Shown here piece after piece: positions 1 through 6,213 of a DNA stretch of 10,832 nucleotides (within the stretch, counting starts at the first letter, position 1; each line of letters opens with the position of its first letter). Both the position numbers and the translations under genes were made by a program. A model generated the notes under the pieces. The model ran no database searches. It was given only the letters and a program-made list of their open reading frames with translations, and was not told the DNA's origin. This stretch comes from an uncultured Ruminococcus sp. (GTDB taxonomy: Bacteria; Bacillota; Clostridia; Oscillospirales; Acutalibacteraceae), in the NCBI GenBank assembly GCA_902803125.1, contig CADCOZ010000351.1, positions 1 to 10,832 of the forward strand, given 5' to 3'.

Positions 1-2
1 AA

Positions 3-34
3 ACTTTTTTTCGCCAGAAAAAGTTTTCCCCCAA
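3..34. repeat. Intergenic direct repeat, copy 1
   Basis: This stretch has the core TCGCCAGAAAA flanked by a T-run and then by GTTTTCCCC. It matches 5836-5865 in the same orientation, with only a few one- or two-base length differences. It also contains its own inverted repeat (AAACTTTTT at 1-9 against AAAAAGTTT at 17-25), so it can fold as a hairpin in either strand. It lies just past the end of the five-gene operon, and the other copy lies just upstream of that operon's promoter. I do not recognise a named element. A dispersed intergenic repeat of Clostridia is the likely identity. Confidence 0.6.
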
Positions 35-57
35 TGGGGTTTGGGGCAAAGCCCCAA
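29..57 (-). terminator. Possible terminator of the five-gene operon
   Basis: The SGNH gene stops at 61 on the minus strand. Immediately beyond it is a perfect 7-bp stem with a 3-base loop (TTGGGGC/GCCCCAA, 41-57). A second GC stem follows (CCCC-AAT-GGGG, 29-39), then, on the minus strand, AAAAC and a run of five T. Both stems cannot use all bases at once, and the T-run sits a few bases from the second stem, so this is a fair but not textbook Rho-independent terminator. The first stem is symmetric and could also serve a gene arriving from the left. Confidence 0.5.
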
Positions 58-60
58 CAT

Positions 61-1035
61 TTATGTCCAGTCGATGGTTCGTGCGGCGGCGTGTTTGTTG
101 ACAAAGGCCGATACGCATTCATCCCATTCCGCATAGGCGGGGTCTTTTTTGTGGCTGACAAACAGCCCGGTATCCCGCAGATAGCGACCCAGATAGGCAG
201 AAACCTTCTGTGCGCCGTAAATGTTCAGGTGGTCACCTTTATCTCTCGTGTCATGTGACCAGTCAATCGGCACTTCATTCGTCATGAGGTTCATGTCAAG
301 GAACGTCAGCCCTAATTCATCGGCTAACTTTTCAATGCTGTTATGCTTGGACATATTCCAGTTTTTGGTGCTGGGGATGCTGATCAATACCAATTCGATA
401 TTGCGGCTGCGACACAAAGCGACAATCGACTGCACATACAGCCGGTTTATCATCGAAATCTGATGATAAGCGGACGAAGGCTTGCCGTATTGGTCGGTGC
501 GGGCAGGGTTGATATCCTTGGAAAAATGGTATCCTTTTTCGTTGTGGATATAGGTGTACTGCGTTTCCGCAAACATATCGGCAACACTGATGATTTTCCA
601 GCGGTCATGGTACTTCAGCACCGGCCAAAGCACTTCTGCCCCATGAAGCAGAAAATTATCCAGCGTGAAATACCGTAAAATAGTGCTGACTTCCAGAAAA
701 ACAATTTTCGGAGATTGTGTTTGAAAAACATCCAGCATCAGCTGAAAGGTATACCACAGATTCTGTTTACTGCTGCTGCAGCAATAGGAAGTGATGCCTT
801 CCTGATTCCAGATATACAGCGGCATAATGCCGTTGTAGACTTCGCTGTCCCCAAAAAAGGCCGTATCGAGGGTATACGCCGGCTCTGCCCGAAAAGCATT
901 GGCGGAAACATCATGGTTCCACTGGGCTTCCGTATTGTCACGGGGCATCATGGCATAAGATACCCCTGTCATCAGCAAAAGAAGAATCAGGATAAACACC
1001 AGGGCTCGCAGGGTATGGTTCACGGTACTTTTCAT
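61..1035 (-). CDS. Membrane-anchored SGNH-fold protein, DltD/AlgJ-like
   Basis: This 324-residue protein is the last gene of the operon. A hydrophobic N-terminal segment (about residues 10-28) gives a single membrane anchor with the rest outside the cell. SGNH signatures are visible: an FFGDSE block with the likely nucleophile Ser64, and near the C-terminus DHLN with His269 followed by a GA-K-S helix, as in extracytoplasmic SGNH partners of MBOAT transferases. In alginate acetylation (AlgJ/AlgX) and D-alanylation (DltD) such proteins work with the MBOAT enzyme to pass the acyl group to a polymer, and that role is inferred here. It starts 12 bases after the MBOAT gene with an AGGGGG ribosome site. 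It is shorter than classical DltD (near 400 residues), so calling it DltD itself would be an overreach. Confidence 0.8.
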   Translation of the reverse strand: MKSTVNHTLRALVFILILLLLMTGVSYAMMPRDNTEAQWNHDVSANAFRAEPAYTLDTAFFGDSEVYNGIMPLYIWNQEGITSYCCSSSKQNLWYTFQLMLDVFQTQSPKIVFLEVSTILRYFTLDNFLLHGAEVLWPVLKYHDRWKIISVADMFAETQYTYIHNEKGYHFSKDINPARTDQYGKPSSAYHQISMINRLYVQSIVALCRSRNIELVLISIPSTKNWNMSKHNSIEKLADELGLTFLDMNLMTNEVPIDWSHDTRDKGDHLNIYGAQKVSAYLGRYLRDTGLFVSHKKDPAYAEWDECVSAFVNKHAAARTIDWT

Positions 1036-1047
1036 GACGGCACCCCC

Positions 1048-2679
1048 TTAAAACTGTGCATACATCGGATCGACCGGAATATAGCCGAACCCATAGGCAC
1101 CAAAGATGACAATATACAGAATCAGCGCATACAGCACAACCCATCGCTGTACTAACGGACGCTTTTCGAGCCGTTCACGCACACGGATACCTTTTTCGTT
1201 CATCAGGCTCACCGCAAAGACAATCAGCACCGTCAGACCCACAATCAACAAATCCTGTGCATCGACCCCTAATTTTGTCAGCGTTTCGCTGTTCAGACCG
1301 GTAACACTAAAGGTGGTGAATATTCTGCCGAACAGCCGGAAGCCGGAAGACAGTCCGTTGGCACGGAAAAACAGTTCACCGATGACAACTAACAGGGTTG
1401 TCCGAATCATCTGCATATAGCGATAGCCGCGGCTTTCCGGGCGAAGGTGCAGGGCAGTGTTGACTTTTTTGACCGCCGGACTGATGACATTCCCCAGCAG
1501 AATCAGCACAAAGTGATACATACCGAAGAAGATAAAGCTCCAGGCCGCTCCGTGCCACAAGCCGTTGCAGAACCAGACACAAAACAGGGCAATACTGCCC
1601 GCCAACAAGGGGCCAAAATGATTGCCGATTTTTTTGCGGGCGGATGAAGTCAGGTTTTTCATGCGTTTGGACGCTGTAATCGGATAGAAAATATAATCCT
1701 TGAACCAAGCACCCAAGGAGATATGCCACCGTTTCCAGAATTCGGAAATGGTGCGGGAGAAAAACGGGCGTTCAAAGTTTTCGGGCATGGTCACGCCGAA
1801 AATTTCGGCAATACCGACCACGGCATCCATCGCACCGGAAAAATCCATATACAGCTGTATGGTATAGCAAACCGCCCCCAGTGCAATAATACCGCCGTCA
1901 AACTGATTGGCCTTGTCAAAGATATTTTCCACCAGCGGATTCAAACGGTCAGCCACCACGACCTTTTTCATCATGCCGTACAGAAGCCGCTGTAAGCCCA
2001 TCGTGAGGTTTCGATACTGAATCGGCTTGACATTCCAAAGGGATTCTGCGGTCTGATGGTATCGCACAATGGGACCTTCCACAATTTGCGGGAAGAAGCT
2101 CATGAACAGTGCCAGACGAAAGAATTTGTGGTCAGCCGGTATCAAACCGTGATAAACATCGACGATATACGACACTGCCTGCAAAGAAAAGAACGAAATG
2201 CCGATAGGCATCAGATACTGCGGCACCCCAAAACGAACCGGACTGTCAAAGGCAGACAGAATGCCGTTAAGATTGCCTATCAGAAAGCCGGAATACTTAA
2301 TCACCAACAGGAACCCGATATGTATGATCACCGCTAATGCCACGACACAGCGCTGTTCATGGATATACGCCGGTTTGGCGGCTTTTCGTTCCTCTTTTGG
2401 CAGAGCTTTGAGAGCGGTTTTCATCCGATTCTGAATTTTTTCCAGCCATAGCCCGAAGCCAAACACCGAAACCGTTGACAACAGCAGATACAGTATCAAA
2501 GGACCGCTTACCAGCCAATAGAATACATAGCTGACAATCAAAAGTACATACTTTTTGGCTTTTTGCGGCACAATGCTGTAGAGCAGTATACAGCCCGGCA
2601 AAAACAGGAACAAAAAAGTCGGCACAAAAAACGATGTCATTGTCTGACCGCATCCGGCCAGCAAAAAAGACAAGTCCAT
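1048..2679 (-). CDS. MBOAT family membrane O-acyltransferase, DltB-like
   Basis: This 543-residue polytopic protein is rich in hydrophobic helices from its N-terminus on. The MBOAT hallmark is clear: the NGLWHGAAW motif carries the family's conserved histidine at His376, and a second histidine follows in a MYHF helix (His389). Other family traits are LMPIGISFFSLQ, the FPQIVEGPIVRY loop and the FWKRWHISLG segment. MBOAT proteins take an acyl group from a carrier or CoA in the cytosol and give it to an acceptor outside. DltB and AlgI are the bacterial examples. It starts 3 bases after the carrier gene, with AGGAGG inside the end of that gene, so the two are probably translationally coupled. An aminoacyl thioester on the neighbouring carrier is the inferred donor. 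Length exceeds DltB (about 400 residues) and is nearer the AlgI-type branch (about 480-520). Confidence 0.92.
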   Translation of the reverse strand: MDLSFLLAGCGQTMTSFFVPTFLFLFLPGCILLYSIVPQKAKKYVLLIVSYVFYWLVSGPLILYLLLSTVSVFGFGLWLEKIQNRMKTALKALPKEERKAAKPAYIHEQRCVVALAVIIHIGFLLVIKYSGFLIGNLNGILSAFDSPVRFGVPQYLMPIGISFFSLQAVSYIVDVYHGLIPADHKFFRLALFMSFFPQIVEGPIVRYHQTAESLWNVKPIQYRNLTMGLQRLLYGMMKKVVVADRLNPLVENIFDKANQFDGGIIALGAVCYTIQLYMDFSGAMDAVVGIAEIFGVTMPENFERPFFSRTISEFWKRWHISLGAWFKDYIFYPITASKRMKNLTSSARKKIGNHFGPLLAGSIALFCVWFCNGLWHGAAWSFIFFGMYHFVLILLGNVISPAVKKVNTALHLRPESRGYRYMQMIRTTLLVVIGELFFRANGLSSGFRLFGRIFTTFSVTGLNSETLTKLGVDAQDLLIVGLTVLIVFAVSLMNEKGIRVRERLEKRPLVQRWVVLYALILYIVIFGAYGFGYIPVDPMYAQF

Positions 2680-2682
2680 GGA

Positions 2683-2913
2683 TTAAAAATCCTCCTGAAG
2701 CCGTTCAATCATTTTTCGCATAGCGTCCACCGAGTTAAAGTTCGCCGGCACTATTTCCACCGCCGGCACGGTAATATCATACTCTTCCTCTAATTCGGCG
2801 ATCAGGGAAATGATATCCAGAGAGCTGAGAAAATGACCGTCAATCAGGTTCGTGCAGTTAGCGTAATCCACATCGGGCTGGATATCCTCCAAAATTTCAA
2901 TCAATCTGTCCAT
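2683..2913 (-). CDS. Acyl/peptidyl carrier protein, DltC-like
   Basis: This 76-residue acidic protein has the size of a free carrier protein. The phosphopantetheine attachment motif reads LSSLDII, with Ser31 as the predicted modified serine. The usual Asp before it is a Ser, a tolerated variant. Pro13-Asp16 and the VPAVEI segment before the last helix fit the four-helix carrier fold. It would hold the amino acid activated by the adenylation enzyme as a thioester and present it to the MBOAT protein, as DltC does. It lies between the PLP enzyme (20-base gap) and the MBOAT gene (3-base gap). An AAAGGA ribosome site precedes the ATG. No phosphopantetheinyl transferase is in the window, so a general one must modify it. 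Confidence 0.88.
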   Translation of the reverse strand: MDRLIEILEDIQPDVDYANCTNLIDGHFLSSLDIISLIAELEEEYDITVPAVEIVPANFNSVDAMRKMIERLQEDF

Positions 2914-2933
2914 TGTTCAACATCCTTTCTTTG

Positions 2934-4124
2934 TTATTTGATTTTTTCATACACAGGCACGTTCAGACTTTGTACATCAAACGGTCGGCGTACCTGATAA
3001 ACCGTTCCATCGGCTCGTGTAATATACACGGCCGGCAGTTCTCTTGTCAGGAACAGTGACAGCCCTTCTGTCATGCAGTAAGCTCCGGCCCGCTCAAAGC
3101 ACAGCACATCGCCTATGGCTATCGGCGGGAGCTGAAGCTGTTTGACCATGATGTCGTTCATCGTGCAGAGAGAGCCGCACACCGTCCAGAAGGTTTCTAT
3201 CGGGGCTTCTGCTGTTTTGCCCAATACGGAAACATACGGCTGTTTCATCGCCATGGACTGACCGAAATAGACGATATGGTGCATACCGCCGTCCGTTAGG
3301 GCGTAGGCTTGTCCTTTGTTTTCTTTGATATCCACAATATGCGTATAGTAAGTACCGCAGGCCGCCGCTATACTGCGGCCAATCTCCAAGATGATTTTCG
3401 GGCGGACGGTCATGCCGTTCAGCAAAGCGGAAAACTCTTGCAGCAGGGCGGATTCGTCCAGCTCCTCTCCTGCAAAATACGATACCGGAAAGCCGGTGCC
3501 GTATTCCAATTCCTGTGCGGTATAGCCATAGCTGTCCCGCAGTTTTTGCAGAAAGCTGTCTAACGCCCGCAATTCACGGGCATATTTGCCGACCGATGTC
3601 TTTTGTGTCCCGGAAAAATACTGAATCCCCGCCAAGGTGATAAGCGGGTGTTGTTCCCGTTCCCGTACAATAGTTTCCACGGCCGCCGCATCCATGCCGA
3701 ACTGACTGTTGTTGGTCAGTCGGAGCAGTACCCGCAAAGGAATATGATACTGTGAAGCCAAGCGGCAGAACATTGCATACTGAAGCGGTGATTCTGCCGT
3801 CAGGATACCTTCAAAGGTGCCGCCGGAAACAAGCTGTTCAATAAATGCAGGGGTTTTATAGACACCGGAAATCACCATTTTACGGCTGTCAACGTCAAGA
3901 GCTTGACAGACAGCGGCTTCTCCCGGTGAACAGATTTCCAGCCGCTCCACCAACGGTTCCGCTTCTTTGATAATAAAGGTGTTCGCCTTTACAGCATAGC
4001 ACAAAGCGATATCTTGGGGCAGAGCCTTCCGCAGGAAGGCCATTCTGTCCTTCAGTACAGCCGCATCAAAGACATACGCCGCTGTGGGGCTTTCTTTGAT
4101 AAGCTGTTCCAAAAAAGCATCCAT
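2934..4124 (-). CDS. Fold-type III PLP-dependent decarboxylase-family enzyme
   Basis: This 396-residue protein belongs to the alanine racemase-like barrel family of diaminopimelate and ornithine decarboxylases. Visible marks are YAVKAN with Lys46 as the PLP lysine, EIGR (Glu247, Arg250) at the phosphate/pyridine site, a cysteine loop with Cys320 and Asp324, and RAGAY with Tyr349. In diaminopimelate decarboxylase the residue after the catalytic Cys is Glu and helps hold the distal end of the substrate. Here it is Thr321, so the substrate is probably not diaminopimelate. The gene starts 2 bases after the adenylation gene stop, with GGAGGCGG overlapping that gene's end, so the two should be translationally coupled. 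Its position between the activating enzyme and the carrier suggests it makes or edits the amino acid that is loaded. BtrK, a homologue that decarboxylates glutamyl bound to a carrier, is the closest functional parallel I know. A racemase role is an alternative. Confidence 0.85.
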   Translation of the reverse strand: MDAFLEQLIKESPTAAYVFDAAVLKDRMAFLRKALPQDIALCYAVKANTFIIKEAEPLVERLEICSPGEAAVCQALDVDSRKMVISGVYKTPAFIEQLVSGGTFEGILTAESPLQYAMFCRLASQYHIPLRVLLRLTNNSQFGMDAAAVETIVREREQHPLITLAGIQYFSGTQKTSVGKYARELRALDSFLQKLRDSYGYTAQELEYGTGFPVSYFAGEELDESALLQEFSALLNGMTVRPKIILEIGRSIAAACGTYYTHIVDIKENKGQAYALTDGGMHHIVYFGQSMAMKQPYVSVLGKTAEAPIETFWTVCGSLCTMNDIMVKQLQLPPIAIGDVLCFERAGAYCMTEGLSLFLTRELPAVYITRADGTVYQVRRPFDVQSLNVPVYEKIK

Positions 4125-4126
4125 GT

Positions 4127-5638
4127 TCAGCCGCCTCCTATCAGGGCCAATGTTGCTTTGCGGTCCAGCTTGCCGTTTTTGTTCAGCACAATGGTGTCGA
4201 TAGCCCGCAGATATCCCGGCACCATAAACGGCGGCAGGGTTTCCGTCATGCGGCGGTGCAGTTCGTTCTTGTCGATCGTGCCGACATAGAACCCCTTGAG
4301 CCGCTGACGCTTTTCATCGAATACGCAGATGCACCGTTCCACGCCCTCCATGGCATTCATGGAACGTTCGATTTCTTCCAGTTCAATGCGGTGTCCCTGA
4401 TATTTGATCTGGTTATCCGCACGACCGCAGTAATACAGCAGACCGTCTTCGCCCCACTGTCCTAAATCACCGGTCAGATAGACGGTTTCGGGATACAGGG
4501 AATGCAGAGGGTTTTGAATAAAACTTTCGGCGGTTTTTGCCGTGTCGTGATAGTAACCCAGTGCCAGAGCGGTGCCGCGTACCGTAATCATACCGGTCTG
4601 ACCGGCTTCTGTGATAAGACGGTGCTGTTCATTTAGCAGAAAGACATCTTCATTCGGGAACGGTTGACCAATCGGAAGTCCTGTCGGGTAATCTCTGCCA
4701 TTTTCCAAGATGTAATAGGTACAGTTGCAGGTGATTTCGGTGGGACCGTATAAATTCACATAGAGGGCATCGGGCAGAAACTGCTGCCATTCCCTCAGAT
4801 GCTTTCGGGGCATAACCTCGCCGCTGAACAGAATTTTGCGGACAGTGGTCGGCACACGATACGAAAGCCCGTGAAAAGTCGTTACCAGACACAAAGCCGA
4901 AACCGCCCAGATCAGCGTGGTAACCTGATGTTCACACAGGTAATCCATCAGCGGTGCCGGCGTGGAAAACAGCTGTCTTGGCACAATCACCAGTACGGCT
5001 CCCGTCAGCATGGCGGTGTAGATATCCTTGACCGATACATCAAAGTCAAACGGAGCCTGATTGGCAATCACGTCCTGCCCGCTGATGCCGAACAGTTCCG
5101 CAAAGCAGGGAATAAAGTCAATCACGCTGCGGTGAGAAACGGCAATTCCCTTGGGTACGCCCGTAGAACCTGATGTAAAGTTGATGTACAGCGGATCGGT
5201 ATCAACCGTTTTGCGGCGAATAGAACAGAGCAGCGTTTCATCCGGCTGAACCGTCCGCAGTGTTTCTATGGTACAAACACGGGTATCCGGAAACAGATTC
5301 TGTGCCTGTTCCAAGAGTTCCGCATTCGTAATGATGCACGGTGCCTGCAAAACAGTTTGTACGGCTTGCAAACGGCCGCCGGGCAGTTCCGGATTGAGCA
5401 TACAATAACAGCCGCCCGCATAGACAATCCCGAAAAAGGCCGTCAATGCGGCAATTCCCTTTTCCATATAGACACCCACCGGACAGTGTATGAGTCCCAT
5501 TTGCGCCAAAGCCGTACCAACACAGCGGCTGAGGTGATGCAGTTCCCGATAGGTGACCGACTGGTTCCCTTCCTGAACCGCTGTATGGTCGGGAACCTGT
5601 TGTGCGCTGTTCTCTAACATACATAATACGTTTATCAT
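4127..5638 (-). CDS. Stand-alone amino acid adenylation enzyme, DltA-like
   Basis: This 503-residue single adenylation domain has the length of DltA. Core motifs appear in order: TSGSTGVPKG (155-164), FSGEV (Ser272-Gly273-Glu274), NLYGPTE, TGDLGQW, GRADNQIKYQGHR and the C-terminal NGKLDRKA with catalytic Lys490. It should activate an amino acid with ATP and load it on the carrier encoded two genes downstream. DltA has Cys before GEV, a residue tied to its preference for D-alanine. Ser here suggests a different or relaxed substrate. ATG at 5638 is preferred because GGAGAGAAG precedes it at good spacing. The in-frame ATG at 5653 would add five residues but has no ribosome site. First gene of the operon, about 90 bases from its promoter. 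Confidence 0.9.
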   Translation of the reverse strand: MINVLCMLENSAQQVPDHTAVQEGNQSVTYRELHHLSRCVGTALAQMGLIHCPVGVYMEKGIAALTAFFGIVYAGGCYCMLNPELPGGRLQAVQTVLQAPCIITNAELLEQAQNLFPDTRVCTIETLRTVQPDETLLCSIRRKTVDTDPLYINFTSGSTGVPKGIAVSHRSVIDFIPCFAELFGISGQDVIANQAPFDFDVSVKDIYTAMLTGAVLVIVPRQLFSTPAPLMDYLCEHQVTTLIWAVSALCLVTTFHGLSYRVPTTVRKILFSGEVMPRKHLREWQQFLPDALYVNLYGPTEITCNCTYYILENGRDYPTGLPIGQPFPNEDVFLLNEQHRLITEAGQTGMITVRGTALALGYYHDTAKTAESFIQNPLHSLYPETVYLTGDLGQWGEDGLLYYCGRADNQIKYQGHRIELEEIERSMNAMEGVERCICVFDEKRQRLKGFYVGTIDKNELHRRMTETLPPFMVPGYLRAIDTIVLNKNGKLDRKATLALIGGG

Positions 5639-5674
5639 GCCACTTCTCTCCATCGTTATTGTGTGCTATTGCGT

Positions 5675-5712
5675 ATATCGTGACGGGTCATGCAGTGACC
5701 AACAGCGATATT
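5675..5712 (-). promoter_or_regulatory. Leader hairpin of the five-gene operon
   Basis: Between the promoter and the first start codon the transcript can form a nested stem: outer arms ATATCG/CGATAT (5675-5680 and 5707-5712) and inner arms GGTCA/TGACC (5686-5690 and 5696-5700) around a 5-base loop. It could be a control hairpin or a DNA palindrome bound by a regulator. No U-run follows, so it is not a terminator. Known riboswitch signatures were not recognised. Confidence 0.4.
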
Positions 5713-5736
5713 CTTTTACAATATACACCATTCAAA

Positions 5737-5765
5737 TTATAGCCTTTCCGCATTAAAAAGTCAAG
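5737..5765 (-). promoter_or_regulatory. Sigma-A-type promoter of the five-gene operon
   Basis: On the minus strand a -35 box TTGACT (5765-5760) and a perfect -10 box TATAAT (5742-5737) are separated by exactly 17 bases. Transcription would start near 5730, giving a leader of about 90 bases to the adenylation gene. There is no other good promoter before the internal genes, so the five genes are probably one transcript. Confidence 0.8.
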
Positions 5766-5835
5766 ACGGCCTCTGACCAAATGTCACGGAAACAAAATTC
5801 ACATCAGCGAATTTCGGGAAGGAAAGAAAAGAAGC

Positions 5836-5865
5836 ACTTTTTCGCCAGAAAAGAGTTTTCCCCAA
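5836..5865. repeat. Intergenic direct repeat, copy 2
   Basis: Reads CTTTTTCGCCAGAAAA followed by GAGTTTTCCCC and matches 3-34 in the same orientation. It sits upstream of the leftward promoter and about 50 bases before the rightward one. The sequence from 5766 to 5835 between it and the leftward promoter holds nothing else I can name. Confidence 0.6.
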
Positions 5866-5911
5866 GTGACTGACGGAACAAATTGATTACCGTGTAATAT
5901 AATGGCGACAG

Positions 5912-5940
5912 TTGACACAATATATAAAATGTAGTAGTAT
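5912..5940 (+). promoter_or_regulatory. Promoter for the cardiolipin synthase gene
   Basis: A perfect -35 TTGACA (5912-5917) and a -10 TAGTAT (5935-5940) are 17 bases apart. The region is very AT-rich. A second possible -10, TATAAT at 5898-5903, lacks a good -35. Starting near 5947, the transcript would carry a leader of about 265 bases before the first codon. Confidence 0.65.
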
Positions 5941-5947
5941 ATTATAT

Positions 5948-6205
5948 AAAAATCGCTTAAAAGCACGAAGTATTGCCGTTAAACGGTACCTTGTGTAAAG
6001 TGTCCCCGGAGGTTAAGACAATCACTGAAATGCACCTATCCGGAAGAAGTAAAGGAAACGCTGAATAGCATTCGTTTCCTCACTAAAAGCTGAGAACGGC
6101 TTTTGGTACGGGTATCAGACACATTCCTTCAAAACGGGGAAACCAATCAGTCTTTCCCTGATACAGCATCATTAACATATCGCTACTGCAATAGATTGAA
6201 AGGGG
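5948..6205 (+). promoter_or_regulatory. Long structured 5' leader of the cardiolipin synthase gene
   Basis: No gene is seen in this stretch, but it is full of complementary arms: CCGT-TAA-ACGG (5978-5995 region), AGGAAACG/CGTTTCCT (6053-6060 and 6073-6080), AAAAGC/GCTTTT (6085-6090 and 6099-6104) and GTATCAG/CTGATAC (6112-6118 and 6158-6164) enclosing GGAAA/TTTCC (6138-6142 and 6153-6157). The third stem ends in four T and could stop or pause transcription. Compared by eye with T-box, SAM, lysine, M-box, c-di-AMP and guanidine riboswitches, none matched. A cis-acting RNA, or a separate small RNA, is possible. Confidence 0.45.
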
Positions 6206-6213
6206 AAAGGCAG

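Noticed and set aside
1376..1729. Minus-strand alternative frame within the MBOAT gene
   Set aside because: It is a shadow frame of a clear membrane protein with the WHG motif.
2934..4124. Diaminopimelate decarboxylase (lysA) for lysine synthesis
   Set aside because: The family match is real, but the Cys-Thr change and the tight coupling with adenylation and carrier genes argue for a dedicated role.
3..5865. Insertion sequence or transposon bounded by the 30-base repeats
   Set aside because: No transposase or target-site duplication is visible, and the repeats are direct, not inverted.
5948..6205. Known riboswitch (T-box, c-di-AMP, lysine, SAM, M-box, guanidine)
   Set aside because: None of the conserved sequence blocks of these classes was found by eye, so only a structured leader is claimed.
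6103..6213. TTG start giving 37 more residues on the cardiolipin synthase
   Set aside because: No ribosome site, the stretch runs through leader hairpins, and the residues do not resemble the family. ATG 6214 has a strong site.
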